This document shows, piece by piece, positions 40,324-48,136 of a stretch of DNA of 64,000 nucleotides (its first letter is position 1; every line of letters begins with the position of its first letter). Source of the stretch: Geodermatophilus telluris (lineage in GTDB: Bacteria > Actinomycetota > Actinomycetes > Mycobacteriales > Geodermatophilaceae). Location of the stretch: NCBI RefSeq assembly GCF_900102745.1, contig NZ_FMZF01000001.1, forward strand, positions 868,001-932,000. The letters run 5' to 3'. A model generated the notes under the pieces. It was not told where the DNA came from and made no database searches. It was given only the letters and a program-made list of their open reading frames with translations. Made by a program: the position numbers and the translations under genes.

Positions 40324-40437
40324 CGACGATCAGGTGACCTGATCGTCGAGCGTCCTACCCGACGTCCCACGGTCGGGGAGGACGCTGCACGGTGAGGGAG
40401 GACGCGGCGGGATCAGGTCACCTGGTCATCGACGTCG
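40324..40437. repeat. Palindromic repeat, family B copy 2
   Basis: Between the CDF and FKBP genes. It begins with a perfect 25-bp palindrome (40324-40348: 12-bp arms CGACGATCAGGT and ACCTGATCGTCG around G), then a hairpin AGCGTCCTACCCGAC (40349-40363) with GTCGGGGAGGACGCT (40371-40385) around GTCCCACG. It ends with an inverted unit GATCAGGTCACCTGG (40411-40425) that abuts the FKBP stop. The loop octamer is the reverse complement of copy 1's. Confidence 0.85.
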
Positions 40438-40815
40438 TCAGCGGACGCCGACGAGGTCCACCACGAAGACGAGGGTGGCGCCGGGCTTGATCACGCCGCC
40501 GGCACCGCGGTCGCCGTAGGCCTTGTGCGCGGGGATGGTGAGCCGCCGGCGGCCGCCCACCCGCATCCCCTGGATGCCCTCGTCCCAGCCCTGGATGACC
40601 ATGCCGACGCCCAGGCGGAACTCCAGCGGGTCGCCGCGGTCCCAGGAGGCGTCGAACTGCTCGCCGCCGTCGTGGGTGACGCCGACGTAGTGGGCGCTGA
40701 CCAGGTCGCCGGCCGTGGCCTCGGGGCCGTCGCCGACGGTGATGTCCTCGATCACCAGGTCGGCGGGCGCGGGGCCGGTGGGCGGCTCGACGTCGGGGCG
40801 GGTGGGCTGGGACAT
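40438..40815 (-). CDS. FKBP-type peptidyl-prolyl isomerase
   Basis: A 125-residue single-domain FKBP. ISAHYVGV-like VSAHYVGVTHDGGEQFDASW, FRLGVGMVIQGWDEGIQGM and RRLTIPAHKAYGD are the classical active-site segments, with the Trp at the pocket floor, and ATLVFVVDLVGV closes the sheet. It accelerates proline isomerisation during protein folding; there is no signal peptide, so it is cytosolic. ATG with GAGGAG upstream. The stop is followed immediately by family B copy 2. Confidence 0.93.
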   Translation of the reverse strand: MSQPTRPDVEPPTGPAPADLVIEDITVGDGPEATAGDLVSAHYVGVTHDGGEQFDASWDRGDPLEFRLGVGMVIQGWDEGIQGMRVGGRRRLTIPAHKAYGDRGAGGVIKPGATLVFVVDLVGVR

Positions 40816-40889
40816 CGGTGCTCCTCGGGTCGGCGCCGGGTGGTCCCGACGGGGTCCCGCCCATCCAAACAGCGCGCCGGCGGGGTCGC

Positions 40890-41636
40890 TCACCGCCCCC
40901 CGGAGACGTCGAGCAGGCTGCCGGTGCAGTAGCCGGACTCCTCACCGAGCAGCCACAGCACCGCGGCGGCCACCTCCCCGGGCAGCCCGGCACGGCCCAT
41001 CGGCACCGTCGGCGCGATCCGGGCGACCCGGTCGGGCTGGCCGCCGCTGGCGTGGATGTCGGTCTCGACGATGCCGGGGCGCACGACGTTGACCCGCACG
41101 CCCTCGCCGGCCACCTCGCGGGCCAGGCCGATCCCGAGCGTGTCGACGGCGCCCTTGCTGGCCGCGTAGTCGACGTACTCGCCGGGCGAGCCGAGCCGGC
41201 TGGCCGCCGAGGACACCAGCACGACCGACCCGCCGGTCCCGCCGTGCCGGGTGGACATCCGCCGCACCGCCTCCCGGCAGCACAGCACCGCCCCGAGCAC
41301 GTTGACGGCCAGCACCCGCTGCACCCGCTCGGCGGTGAGCTCGTCGACCCGTGCCCGCGGCGCGACGACGCCGGCGTTGGCGACCAGGCCGGTCAGCGGG
41401 CCGAGCCGCTCGGCGGCGGCGAACGCGGCGAGGACGTCGTCCTCCACCGCGACGTCGGCCCGGACGGCGAGCCCGGGGCGCCCGGCGGCCTGCACGTCGG
41501 CGACGACGGCGGCGGCCGCGGCCTCGTCGTCGCGGTAGGTGAGGACGACCGACCAGCCCGCGGCCGCGGCGGCGCGCGCGGTGGCCGCGCCGATCCCGCG
41601 GCTCCCGCCGGTCACGAGCAGCACACCGGGAGGCAC
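40890..41636 (-). CDS. SDR-family oxidoreductase
   Basis: A 248-residue classical short-chain dehydrogenase of the FabG/glucose dehydrogenase type. LLVTGGSRGIGAATARAA is the NAD(P) motif, LVANAGVV the central sheet, SAASRLGSPGEYVDYAASKG supplies Ser and the Y-x3-K pair, and NVVRPGIVETDI the C-terminal cofactor loop. An Arg after the first strand region (TYRDDE) suggests NADP. The substrate is unknown. The GTG at 41636 has TACGGT 8 nt before it and no ribosome site; a GTG at 41624 is possible. Divergent from the glucosidase gene. Confidence 0.9.
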   Translation of the reverse strand: MPPGVLLVTGGSRGIGAATARAAAAAGWSVVLTYRDDEAAAAAVVADVQAAGRPGLAVRADVAVEDDVLAAFAAAERLGPLTGLVANAGVVAPRARVDELTAERVQRVLAVNVLGAVLCCREAVRRMSTRHGGTGGSVVLVSSAASRLGSPGEYVDYAASKGAVDTLGIGLAREVAGEGVRVNVVRPGIVETDIHASGGQPDRVARIAPTVPMGRAGLPGEVAAAVLWLLGEESGYCTGSLLDVSGGR

Positions 41637-41644
41637 GGTCGGCG

Positions 41645-41650
41645 ACCGTA
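41645..41650 (-). promoter_or_regulatory. Candidate -10 hexamer TACGGT for the SDR gene
   Basis: Minus strand TACGGT, 8 nt before the GTG at 41636; the same hexamer is found before two other genes in the window. Confidence 0.45.
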
Positions 41651-41693
41651 GCGCGCAGGTGCGGGTGGCGGTGCGACGTGCTGGGCTGGGCCC

Positions 41694-43400
41694 GTGCCCG
41701 ACCCGTCGCCGTGGTGGACCCGTGCCGTCGTCTACCAGGTCTACCCGCGCTCGTTCCAGGACTCCGACGGCGACGGGATCGGCGACCTCGGCGGCATCCT
41801 GCAGCGGGTCGACCACCTCGCCGACCTCGGCGTCGACGTCGTCTGGCTCTCGCCGGTCTACCCCTCGCCGCAGGCCGACAACGGCTACGACATCAGCGAC
41901 TACCAGGGCGTCGACCCGCTGTTCGGCAGCCTGGAGCAGCTCGACGGGGTGATCGCGGCGCTGCACGAGCGCGGCATCCGGCTGGTGATGGACCTGGTGG
42001 TCAACCACACCAGCGACGAGCACCCGTGGTTCGTCGAGAGCCGGTCCTCGCCGGACTCGCCCAAGCGGGACTGGTACTGGTGGCGGCCGCCGCGCGACGG
42101 CATGGCACCGGGGCAGCCGGGCGCGGAGCCGACCAACTGGCACTCGTTCTTCTCCGGCCCCACCTGGGAGCTCGACGAGGCGAGCGGCGAGTACTTCCTG
42201 CACCTGTTCGCCGCCAAGCAGCCCGATCTGAACTGGGAGAACCCCGAGGTCCGGCACGCGGTCCACGCGATGATGCGCTGGTGGCTCGACCGCGGGGTCG
42301 ACGGCTTCCGCATGGACGTCATCAACATGATCAGCAAGGCCGTCGCCCCGGACGGCTCGCTGCCCGACGGCCCGCCGCTGCCGGGCCTGCCCCACGGCGA
42401 CGGGACGGCGCACTTCCTCAACGGCCCGCGCATCCACGAGTACCTGCAGGAGATGCACCGCGAGGTGTTCGCCGGCCACCCCGAACCGCTGCTGCTGGTC
42501 GGGGAGATGCCCGGCGTGACGATCGAGCAGGCGCGGCTCTACACCGACCCCGCGCGGGCCGAGGTGGACATGGTGTTCCAGTTCGAGCACGTCCAGCTCG
42601 ACTTCGACGGCGACAAGTGGAACCCCCGGCCGCTGCGGATGCGCGACCTCAAGGCGTCGCTGGGCCGCTGGCAGGCCGGGCTGGCCGACGTCGGGTGGAA
42701 CTCCCTGTACTGGGACAACCACGACCAGCCGCGCGCGGTGTCCCGCTTCGGCGACGACTCGCCGCAGTACCGGCGGGACTCGGCGACCTGCCTGGCCACC
42801 CTGCTGCACCTGCACCGCGGGACGCCCTACGTCTACCAGGGCGAGGAGCTCGGGATGGCCAACTTCCCGTTCACCGCGCTCGAGCAGTTCCGCGACGTCG
42901 AGTCGCTCAACCACCACGTGCAGGCGGTGTCGCACGGCGCCGACGCCGACGAGGTGCTGGCCGCGATGCGCCGGATGAGCCGGGACAACGCCCGCACGCC
43001 GGTGCAGTGGGACGCCTCGCCGAACGCCGGGTTCACCACCGGGACGCCGTGGATCGCGGTCAACCCCGACCACGTCGAGTGGAACGCCCAGGCCCAGCGG
43101 TCGGACCCGGACTCGGTGTTCGCCCACCACCGGCGGCTGATCGCGCTGCGGCACGAGGACCCGGTGGTCGCGCTGGGTGACTTCAGCATGCTGCTGCCGG
43201 AGCACGACGAGGTCTACGCCTTCACCCGCTCCCTCGACGGCCGGACGCTGCTCGTCGTGTGCAACCTGAGCGCGACGCCGCAGCCGCTGGCCGGGCTGCT
43301 GCCGGAGGCGGTGGCCGCGGAGGTCGTCCTCGGGAACCTGCCCGAGGACGACCCCGCGGTCCTGCGCCCCTGGGAGGCGAGAGTCCTGCGCCTGCCGTAG
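41694..43400 (+). CDS. GH13 alpha-glucosidase, probably oligo-1,6-glucosidase
   Basis: A 568-residue cytosolic glucoside hydrolase. Conserved regions: VVYQVYPRSFQDSDGDGIGD, DLVVNHTSDEH, GFRMDVINMISK with nucleophile Asp208, GEMPG with acid Glu271, and YWDNHDQPR with Asp344. QPDLNWENPEV marks subfamilies 17/23/30 and others. The Val right after the nucleophile is the determinant for alpha-1,6 specificity in oligo-1,6-glucosidases, so it probably cuts isomaltose, panose or similar. The calcium-site motif DSDGDGIGD is present. It ends in a beta domain. No sugar transporter or regulator is adjacent. Confidence 0.9.
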   Translation: MPDPSPWWTRAVVYQVYPRSFQDSDGDGIGDLGGILQRVDHLADLGVDVVWLSPVYPSPQADNGYDISDYQGVDPLFGSLEQLDGVIAALHERGIRLVMDLVVNHTSDEHPWFVESRSSPDSPKRDWYWWRPPRDGMAPGQPGAEPTNWHSFFSGPTWELDEASGEYFLHLFAAKQPDLNWENPEVRHAVHAMMRWWLDRGVDGFRMDVINMISKAVAPDGSLPDGPPLPGLPHGDGTAHFLNGPRIHEYLQEMHREVFAGHPEPLLLVGEMPGVTIEQARLYTDPARAEVDMVFQFEHVQLDFDGDKWNPRPLRMRDLKASLGRWQAGLADVGWNSLYWDNHDQPRAVSRFGDDSPQYRRDSATCLATLLHLHRGTPYVYQGEELGMANFPFTALEQFRDVESLNHHVQAVSHGADADEVLAAMRRMSRDNARTPVQWDASPNAGFTTGTPWIAVNPDHVEWNAQAQRSDPDSVFAHHRRLIALRHEDPVVALGDFSMLLPEHDEVYAFTRSLDGRTLLVVCNLSATPQPLAGLLPEAVAAEVVLGNLPEDDPAVLRPWEARVLRLP

Positions 43401-43420
43401 GCAGTCCGTCCCGCTCCTCG

Positions 43421-43477
43421 GCCCCGTCCCGGGTCCCGCCCCGAGCCTGCGAGGGGTGCGGAGGACGGGGTCCTTCG
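43421..43477 (-). repeat. Hairpin repeat, family A copy 6
   Basis: On the minus strand it directly follows the MFS stop: GAAGGACCCCGTCC, then CGCACCCCTCGCAGGCTCGG, GGCGGGACCC, GGGACGGGGCC. The outer stem CCCCGTCC (43422-43429) pairs with GGACGGGG (43463-43470). It fills the 77-bp gap between two convergent genes. Confidence 0.8.
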
Positions 43478-44758
43478 TCAGGCCGGCTCGCCGACCCGCT
43501 CGCCCTCGTCCTCGGGGAGCACGTCGAGCGGGTGGGCGAGCTCGTCGGCCGGCAGCCGCCAGGCCAGGACGGCGAGCACCGCGAGCACGGGCGGCACCAG
43601 CCCGGCGAGCAGGAACGTGCCGGTCAGGCCCACCGACTGGCTGACCGGCCCGGCCAGCGCCATCGACAGCGGCATGAACGCCAGCGAGACGAAGAAGTCC
43701 AGGCTGGACACCCGTCCCAGCAGCGCCGGTGGCACCCGCCGCTGCAGCAGCGTGCCCCAGATGACCGTGCCGGCCTCGAACGCCGCCCCGAGGAGCGCCG
43801 CCGCCGCGATCATCGGCCACAGCTGCGACGTCGCCCCGAACACGACCAGCGGCACGCAGCCGGCGCCCCACAACAGGTTCATCACCGTGAGGTAGCGGCG
43901 CGGCAGCCGCAGCGAGGCGACGACGGCCGAGCCGACCGCACCGCCGATGCCGAACGCGGCCAGCACCCAGGCGTGCTCGGCGGGACCGCCGCCGGCCCGG
44001 TCGCGCACCGCGAAGGGCACCAGCACCTCGAACGGGCCCATGATCAGCAGCACCATCAGCGAGGCGAACAGCAGCGTGGCCAGCAGCCACGGCGTCCGGA
44101 CCATGTAGGCCACGCCCTCGCGGACGTCGGCCAGCAGCCCGGGACGCTCCCCCTCCCGGCGGACCGGCAGCGTCGGCAGCGCCGCCACGCAGGCGGCCGC
44201 GGCGGCCGAGGTCAGCGCCGTCGCCAGCAGCGCCGCACCGGGTGAGAAGAGGGCCACCAGCAGGCCGCCGGCCGCGGGGCCCGCGGCCATCGCCAGCGCC
44301 GGGCGGACGACGCCCTCGAGGCCGTTGGCCGCCAGCAGCTCGCCGGGCGGGACGACCCCGGGCACCAGCGCGGAGTAGGCCGGGTAGTACAGGCCCGTCG
44401 CGATCCCGCCGGCCAGCGCCGCCGCGGCCAGCGGCCCGAGCGCGAGCGCACCGGCCAGCGACAGCAGGGCGACCGTGCCGACCGCCACCGTCTGCAGCAG
44501 CGCGACGCCGAGCAGGATCCGTCGCTGCGGCACCCGGTCGGCCAGCGCGCCGCCGAGCAGGGTGCTCGCCAGCATCCCGGCGGCCTGCAGGGCGGTGGCC
44601 AGCGACAGCGCGCCCGGCCCGCCGCCGAGCTCGACGACCTGCCAGACCAGCGCCACGGTCCACAGTCCCTGCGCGAACAGCGACAGGCCCATGGACGAGG
44701 CCAGCAGGCGGTAGTCGCGGGAACGCAGGGGCGCGAGTGCGCGCGGCAGCGTGGCCAT
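43478..44758 (-). CDS. MFS exporter
   Basis: A 426-residue transporter of the MFS_3/EntS-like group with about 12 membrane segments. The start MATLPRALAPLRSRDYRLLA and the loop LGGALADRVPQRRILL fit that group, members of which export siderophores, macrolides or other drugs. The ATG at 44758 has GGAGGGGGAG upstream and is preferred over a GTG nine codons earlier. It is divergent from a second MFS gene of the same broad group, 125 bp away. Substrate unknown. Confidence 0.87.
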   Translation of the reverse strand: MATLPRALAPLRSRDYRLLASSMGLSLFAQGLWTVALVWQVVELGGGPGALSLATALQAAGMLASTLLGGALADRVPQRRILLGVALLQTVAVGTVALLSLAGALALGPLAAAALAGGIATGLYYPAYSALVPGVVPPGELLAANGLEGVVRPALAMAAGPAAGGLLVALFSPGAALLATALTSAAAAACVAALPTLPVRREGERPGLLADVREGVAYMVRTPWLLATLLFASLMVLLIMGPFEVLVPFAVRDRAGGGPAEHAWVLAAFGIGGAVGSAVVASLRLPRRYLTVMNLLWGAGCVPLVVFGATSQLWPMIAAAALLGAAFEAGTVIWGTLLQRRVPPALLGRVSSLDFFVSLAFMPLSMALAGPVSQSVGLTGTFLLAGLVPPVLAVLAVLAWRLPADELAHPLDVLPEDEGERVGEPA

Positions 44759-44868
44759 CTCCCCCTCCGTCGTCGGCGGGCGCACCGTCGCGCCCGGACC
44801 CCATGCTCGCGGAGGGCACCGACAGGAGGCACGCGGTTATCCGGAGGAGAGCAGGAACGGTCGGCGGC

Positions 44869-44874
44869 TAGGGT
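44869..44874 (+). promoter_or_regulatory. Candidate -10 hexamer TAGGGT
   Basis: TAGGGT is 9 nt before the GTG at 44884, in keeping with a leaderless mRNA. A GGAGGAG at 44842-44848 is too far away to serve as ribosome site. Confidence 0.4.
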
Positions 44875-44883
44875 CCGGCAGCC

Positions 44884-46140
44884 GTGGGGGGACTGGTCGA
44901 GACGCTGCTGCCGGCGCGGATGGGGACCCCGTTCCGCTGGCTGGTCGCCTCCTCGTGGGTGAGCAACCTCGGCGACGGGGTGGCGGTCGCGGCCGGGCCC
45001 CTGCTCGTGGCCGGGCTGACCCGCGACCCGCTGGTCGTGGCGCTGGCGGCGCTGCTGCAGCAGCTGCCGTGGCTGCTGTTCGGCCTGCACGCCGGGGTGC
45101 TCGCCGACCGGGTGGACCGCCGGGCGCTGGTGGTCGCCGTCGACCTCGCGCGCGCCGGCGTGCTCGCCGTCCTCGTCCTCGCGCTGGCCACGGGCGACGT
45201 CGGCATCCCCGCCGTCCTGGCCGCGCTGTTCGTGCTGGGGACCGCCGAGGTGTTCGCCGACACCGCGGCCGGGACGCTGCTGCCGATGGTCGTGCCGCGC
45301 GCCGACCTGGGTACCGGGAACGCGCGGATGACCGCCGGGACGCTGACGATGAACCAGCTGGCCGGGCCGGCCGTCGGGGGCGTGCTGTTCGTGGCCGGCG
45401 CCGCGTGGCCGTTCCTCGCCCAGGCGGTGCTGGTGGCGCTCGGGGCGGTGCTGGTCTCGCGCGTGCGGCTGCCGGTGGTCCAGCGCCCGGCCCAGCGGGC
45501 GACCGTGCGCCGCGACGTCGCCGAGGGGCTGCGCTGGACGTGGGGCCACCCCGCCGTCCGCACGCTGACGCTCACCATCGTGCTGTTCAACGTCACCTAC
45601 GGGGCGGCGTGGTCGGTGCTGGTGCTCTACGCCGACCAGCGGCTGGGGCTGGGTGCGGCGGGGTTCGGCCTGCTCACCACCGTGGTCGCCGTCGGCGGCA
45701 TGGCGGGGACGGCGTCCTACGACTGGCTGGAGCGGCACGTCGGGCTGGCGCACCTCATGCGGGTCGGGCTGGTGATCGAGACGCTGACCCACCTCGTGCT
45801 CGCGCTCACCCGCACGCCGTGGGTGGCGATGGCGGCGCTGGCCGTCTTCGGCGCGCACGCGTTCGTGTGGGGGACGACGTCGCGCACGGTGCGGATGCGC
45901 GCCGTGCCGGCCGGCCTGCAGGGGCGGGTGGGCAGCCTCTACGCGATGGGGGTGTTCGGCGGCATCCTGGTCGGCCAGGCACTCGGCGGGGTGATCGCCC
46001 GCGTCTGGGGCGTGACCGGCCCGTTCTGGTTCGCCTTCGCCGGCTCCGCCGTCCTGGTGACCGTGCTGTGGCGCGAGCTCGGGCACGTCGCCCACGCCGA
46101 CGCCGAGGCCCTGGCCGCACCCGGGGCCTCCTCCCGGTGA
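44884..46140 (+). CDS. MFS exporter
   Basis: A 418-residue MFS_3-type transporter with about 12 segments. WLVASSWVSNLGDGVAVAAGPLL and GVLADRVDRRALVVAVDLARA are characteristic, as is the later MRAVPAGLQGRVGSLYAMGVFGG. It is divergent from the MFS gene at 43478-44758; the two proteins share layout and motif positions, so they may be old paralogues or work with related compounds. The stop codon forms part of a 40-bp perfect inverted repeat. The C-terminus ends in a short cytosolic tail. Confidence 0.87.
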   Translation: MGGLVETLLPARMGTPFRWLVASSWVSNLGDGVAVAAGPLLVAGLTRDPLVVALAALLQQLPWLLFGLHAGVLADRVDRRALVVAVDLARAGVLAVLVLALATGDVGIPAVLAALFVLGTAEVFADTAAGTLLPMVVPRADLGTGNARMTAGTLTMNQLAGPAVGGVLFVAGAAWPFLAQAVLVALGAVLVSRVRLPVVQRPAQRATVRRDVAEGLRWTWGHPAVRTLTLTIVLFNVTYGAAWSVLVLYADQRLGLGAAGFGLLTTVVAVGGMAGTASYDWLERHVGLAHLMRVGLVIETLTHLVLALTRTPWVAMAALAVFGAHAFVWGTTSRTVRMRAVPAGLQGRVGSLYAMGVFGGILVGQALGGVIARVWGVTGPFWFAFAGSAVLVTVLWRELGHVAHADAEALAAPGASSR

Positions 46141-46178
46141 GTCGTGCTCTGCCCACACCTGTGGGCAGAGCACGACTC
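46139..46178 (+). terminator. 40-bp perfect inverted repeat overlapping a stop codon
   Basis: GAGTCGTGCTCTGCCCACA (46139-46157) and its exact complement (46160-46178) with a 2-nt centre; the first two bases belong to the MFS stop codon TGA. A very stable terminator-like hairpin, not matching family A. Confidence 0.85.
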
Positions 46179-46226
46179 GCCACCGGACCCCATCGGGAGG
46201 ACAGCTCACAATACCTTCACAGATCT

Positions 46227-46238
46227 CACACCAGTGTG
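46227..46238. promoter_or_regulatory. Candidate DeoR operator
   Basis: CACACCAGTGTG: 5-bp arms around CA, 13 bp before the DeoR start, within an unusually AT-rich stretch (46206-46240) that probably holds the promoter. The position suggests autoregulation. Confidence 0.5.
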
Positions 46239-46251
46239 GTAGGAAGTGCGC

Positions 46252-47052
46252 ATGGCCGTCCCCGACCGACTCGACGTGACGCTGCGGCTGGTGCGCAACG
46301 CCGGCCGCGCCTCGCTGGCCGACCTGGCGGCGCGGCTGGGCGTCTCGGAGATGACGGTGCGCCGCGACCTCGACGCGCTGCAGGCCCGCGGCCTGGTCGA
46401 GCGGGTGCGCGGCGGCGCGGTCGCCGTCGCCGAGCCGGAGAGCGCCGCCGGGTTCACCGCCCGCGCGGGCTGGCAGGCCGGGCTCAAGGAGCGGATCGGC
46501 CGGGCGGCGGCCGCCCGGGTCGAGCCGGGCGCCACCGTGCTGCTCGACGCCGGGACGACGACGGTGCACGTCGCCCGGGCGCTGGCCGACCGCGCCGCCG
46601 CGGGCGAGGGCCCGTTCACGGTCGCGGTCGTGAGCCTGCCGGTGGCCGACGCGCTGGCCGACCGGCCCGGCGTCCGGCTGCTGGTGGTCGGCGGGGAGGC
46701 GCGCCCGGGCGAGCGCAGCCTCGCCGGCCCGCTGACCGCCGCAGTGCTGCGGCAGCTGACCGTCGACCTGTTCGTCATGTCGATCGGCGCGGTCGACGCC
46801 CGGGCGGGCTGGTCGGAGTTCACCCTCGAGGACGCCGCGGTCAAGCAGCTCGGCCTCCAGCAGGCCCGCGACACCCTCGTCGTCGCCGACGCCTCGAAGC
46901 TCGGCGTCCGCGCCTTCGCCTCGGTGGCCCCGCTGGACGCGGTCGGCCGCCTGGTCACGGACGGCAGCGCCCGCGACCCCCAGCTCACCCCCGCGGCGCA
47001 GGAGACCCTCGCCGCGCTCGACGACGCCGGCGTGGAGGTCGACTTCGTGTGA
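46252..47052 (+). CDS. DeoR-family regulator
   Basis: A 266-residue repressor. The winged helix is seen as ASLADLAARLGVSEMTVRRD and ALQARGLVERVRGGAV; the sensor domain contains LLDAGTTTVHVARALADRA and VVADASKLGVRAFASVAP. The ATG at 46252 is preferred to a GTG two codons before because AGGAA is well spaced. Its last codons overlap the next start (GTGA), forming a three-gene unit with a DUF4406 protein and a Nudix hydrolase. It probably senses a phosphorylated sugar or nucleotide related to those enzymes, which is an inference. Confidence 0.9.
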   Translation: MAVPDRLDVTLRLVRNAGRASLADLAARLGVSEMTVRRDLDALQARGLVERVRGGAVAVAEPESAAGFTARAGWQAGLKERIGRAAAARVEPGATVLLDAGTTTVHVARALADRAAAGEGPFTVAVVSLPVADALADRPGVRLLVVGGEARPGERSLAGPLTAAVLRQLTVDLFVMSIGAVDARAGWSEFTLEDAAVKQLGLQQARDTLVVADASKLGVRAFASVAPLDAVGRLVTDGSARDPQLTPAAQETLAALDDAGVEVDFV

Positions 47053-47420
47053 ACGAGCCCCTGATGATCCTGGTCGCCGGCCCCTACCGCGGCGGCACCG
47101 GCGACGACCCGGAGCGGATCGCGGCCAACCACCGCGCCATCCAGCAGGCCTGCCTGCAGCTGTTCCGCGCCGGCCACCTCGCCGTCAACGGGGAAGACCT
47201 CGCGTTGCCGCTGGCCGAGCTGGCCGGGTCGACGCGGGTGGGCGACGCCGCGTTCGACGAGGTCTTCCACCCGATGGGCCGGCGGCTGGTGGCCCGCGTC
47301 GACGCCGTGCTGCGGCTGCCCGGCGCCTCGGCGGGGTCCGACGAGATGGTGGCGCTGGCCCGGGCCCGCGGCGCGGCGGTCTACACCAGCCTCGACGAGG
47401 TGCCGGCGGTGACGGAGTGA
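47049..47420 (+). CDS. DUF4406 protein (deoxyribosyltransferase-like fold)
   Basis: A 123-residue protein. LMILVAGPYRGGTGDDPERI followed by AANHRAIQQACLQLFRAGHLAV is the DUF4406 signature, a Rossmann-like relative of nucleoside 2-deoxyribosyltransferases; GSDEMVALARARGAAVY matches the part that holds the catalytic Glu in those enzymes. It may cleave or transfer an N-glycosidic bond in a nucleotide. GTG start overlapping the DeoR stop; the Nudix gene overlaps its own end, so all three are coupled. Confidence 0.8.
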   Translation: MNEPLMILVAGPYRGGTGDDPERIAANHRAIQQACLQLFRAGHLAVNGEDLALPLAELAGSTRVGDAAFDEVFHPMGRRLVARVDAVLRLPGASAGSDEMVALARARGAAVYTSLDEVPAVTE

Positions 47421-48136
47421 CCGGCGTCCTCGGCGTCGACGTCCCGGACGCGCGGGGGCGGACCGGGCTGGACCGCGCCGGGCGCGACCTCACCGGCAAC
47501 CCCGACGTCGTCGTCCGCGACGTGGAGCTGCTCTCCAGCTCCTGGTACGTCAACCGGCGGACGACGTTCGAGCGGCGCGGCCGCGACGGCGTCTGGCGCA
47601 CCGAGCAGCGCGAGACCCACGACCGCGGCAACGGCGCGACGGTGCTGCTGTACGACACCGACCGCGGCACCGTGCTGCTCACCCGCCAGTTCCGCCTCCC
47701 CGCCTACGTCAACGGCTCCCCCGACGGGCTGCTGGTCGAGACCGCCGCCGGGCTGCTCGACGAGCAGGACGCCGAGTCCGCCGTCCGCCGGGAGGCCGAG
47801 GAGGAGCTCGGCGTCGCCGTCGGGCCGCTGTCCCGGCTGCCCGACCTCTTCATGAGCCCCGGCTCGGTGACCGAGCGGCTGGCGTTCTTCGCCGGGCCCT
47901 ACACCCCCGCCGACCGGGTGTCGGCCGGGGGCGGGCTGGCCGAGGAGGGCGAGGACATCGAGGTCCTCGAGCTCTCGTTCGACGAGGCGCTGGCCTGGGT
48001 CGACGACGGCCGCATCGCCGACGCCAAGACGGTCCTGCTGCTGCAGTGGGCGGCGCTGCGCGGCCCGTTCTCGGCGCGCCGTCCCTCAGCGGGTGCCGCG
48101 CTCGCGGGCCAGCGCCGCGTAGTGCTCGACGAGTGA
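47417..48136 (+). CDS. Nudix hydrolase, GDP-mannose pyrophosphatase NudK-like
   Basis: A 239-residue Nudix enzyme. The Nudix box is GLLDEQDAESAVRREAEEEL followed by GV, with Asp where the first Glu is usual; the following FMSPGSVTERLAFFAGPY closely resembles the NudK segment. NudK-type enzymes hydrolyse GDP-mannose and related nucleotide sugars, and ADP-ribose relatives share this layout. Conserved RQFRLPAYVN precedes the box. GTG start overlaps the DUF4406 stop by 4 nt. The last 51 bp lie opposite the end of the acetoacetyl-CoA synthetase gene. Confidence 0.88.
   Translation: MTGVLGVDVPDARGRTGLDRAGRDLTGNPDVVVRDVELLSSSWYVNRRTTFERRGRDGVWRTEQRETHDRGNGATVLLYDTDRGTVLLTRQFRLPAYVNGSPDGLLVETAAGLLDEQDAESAVRREAEEELGVAVGPLSRLPDLFMSPGSVTERLAFFAGPYTPADRVSAGGGLAEEGEDIEVLELSFDEALAWVDDGRIADAKTVLLLQWAALRGPFSARRPSAGAALAGQRRVVLDE

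Noticed and set aside
41637-44819. Long minus-strand frame opposite the glucosidase, fused in frame to the SDR
   Set aside because: The SDR starts at 41636 with a promoter-like hexamer; the upstream part is antisense to the GH13 gene, with no family resemblance.
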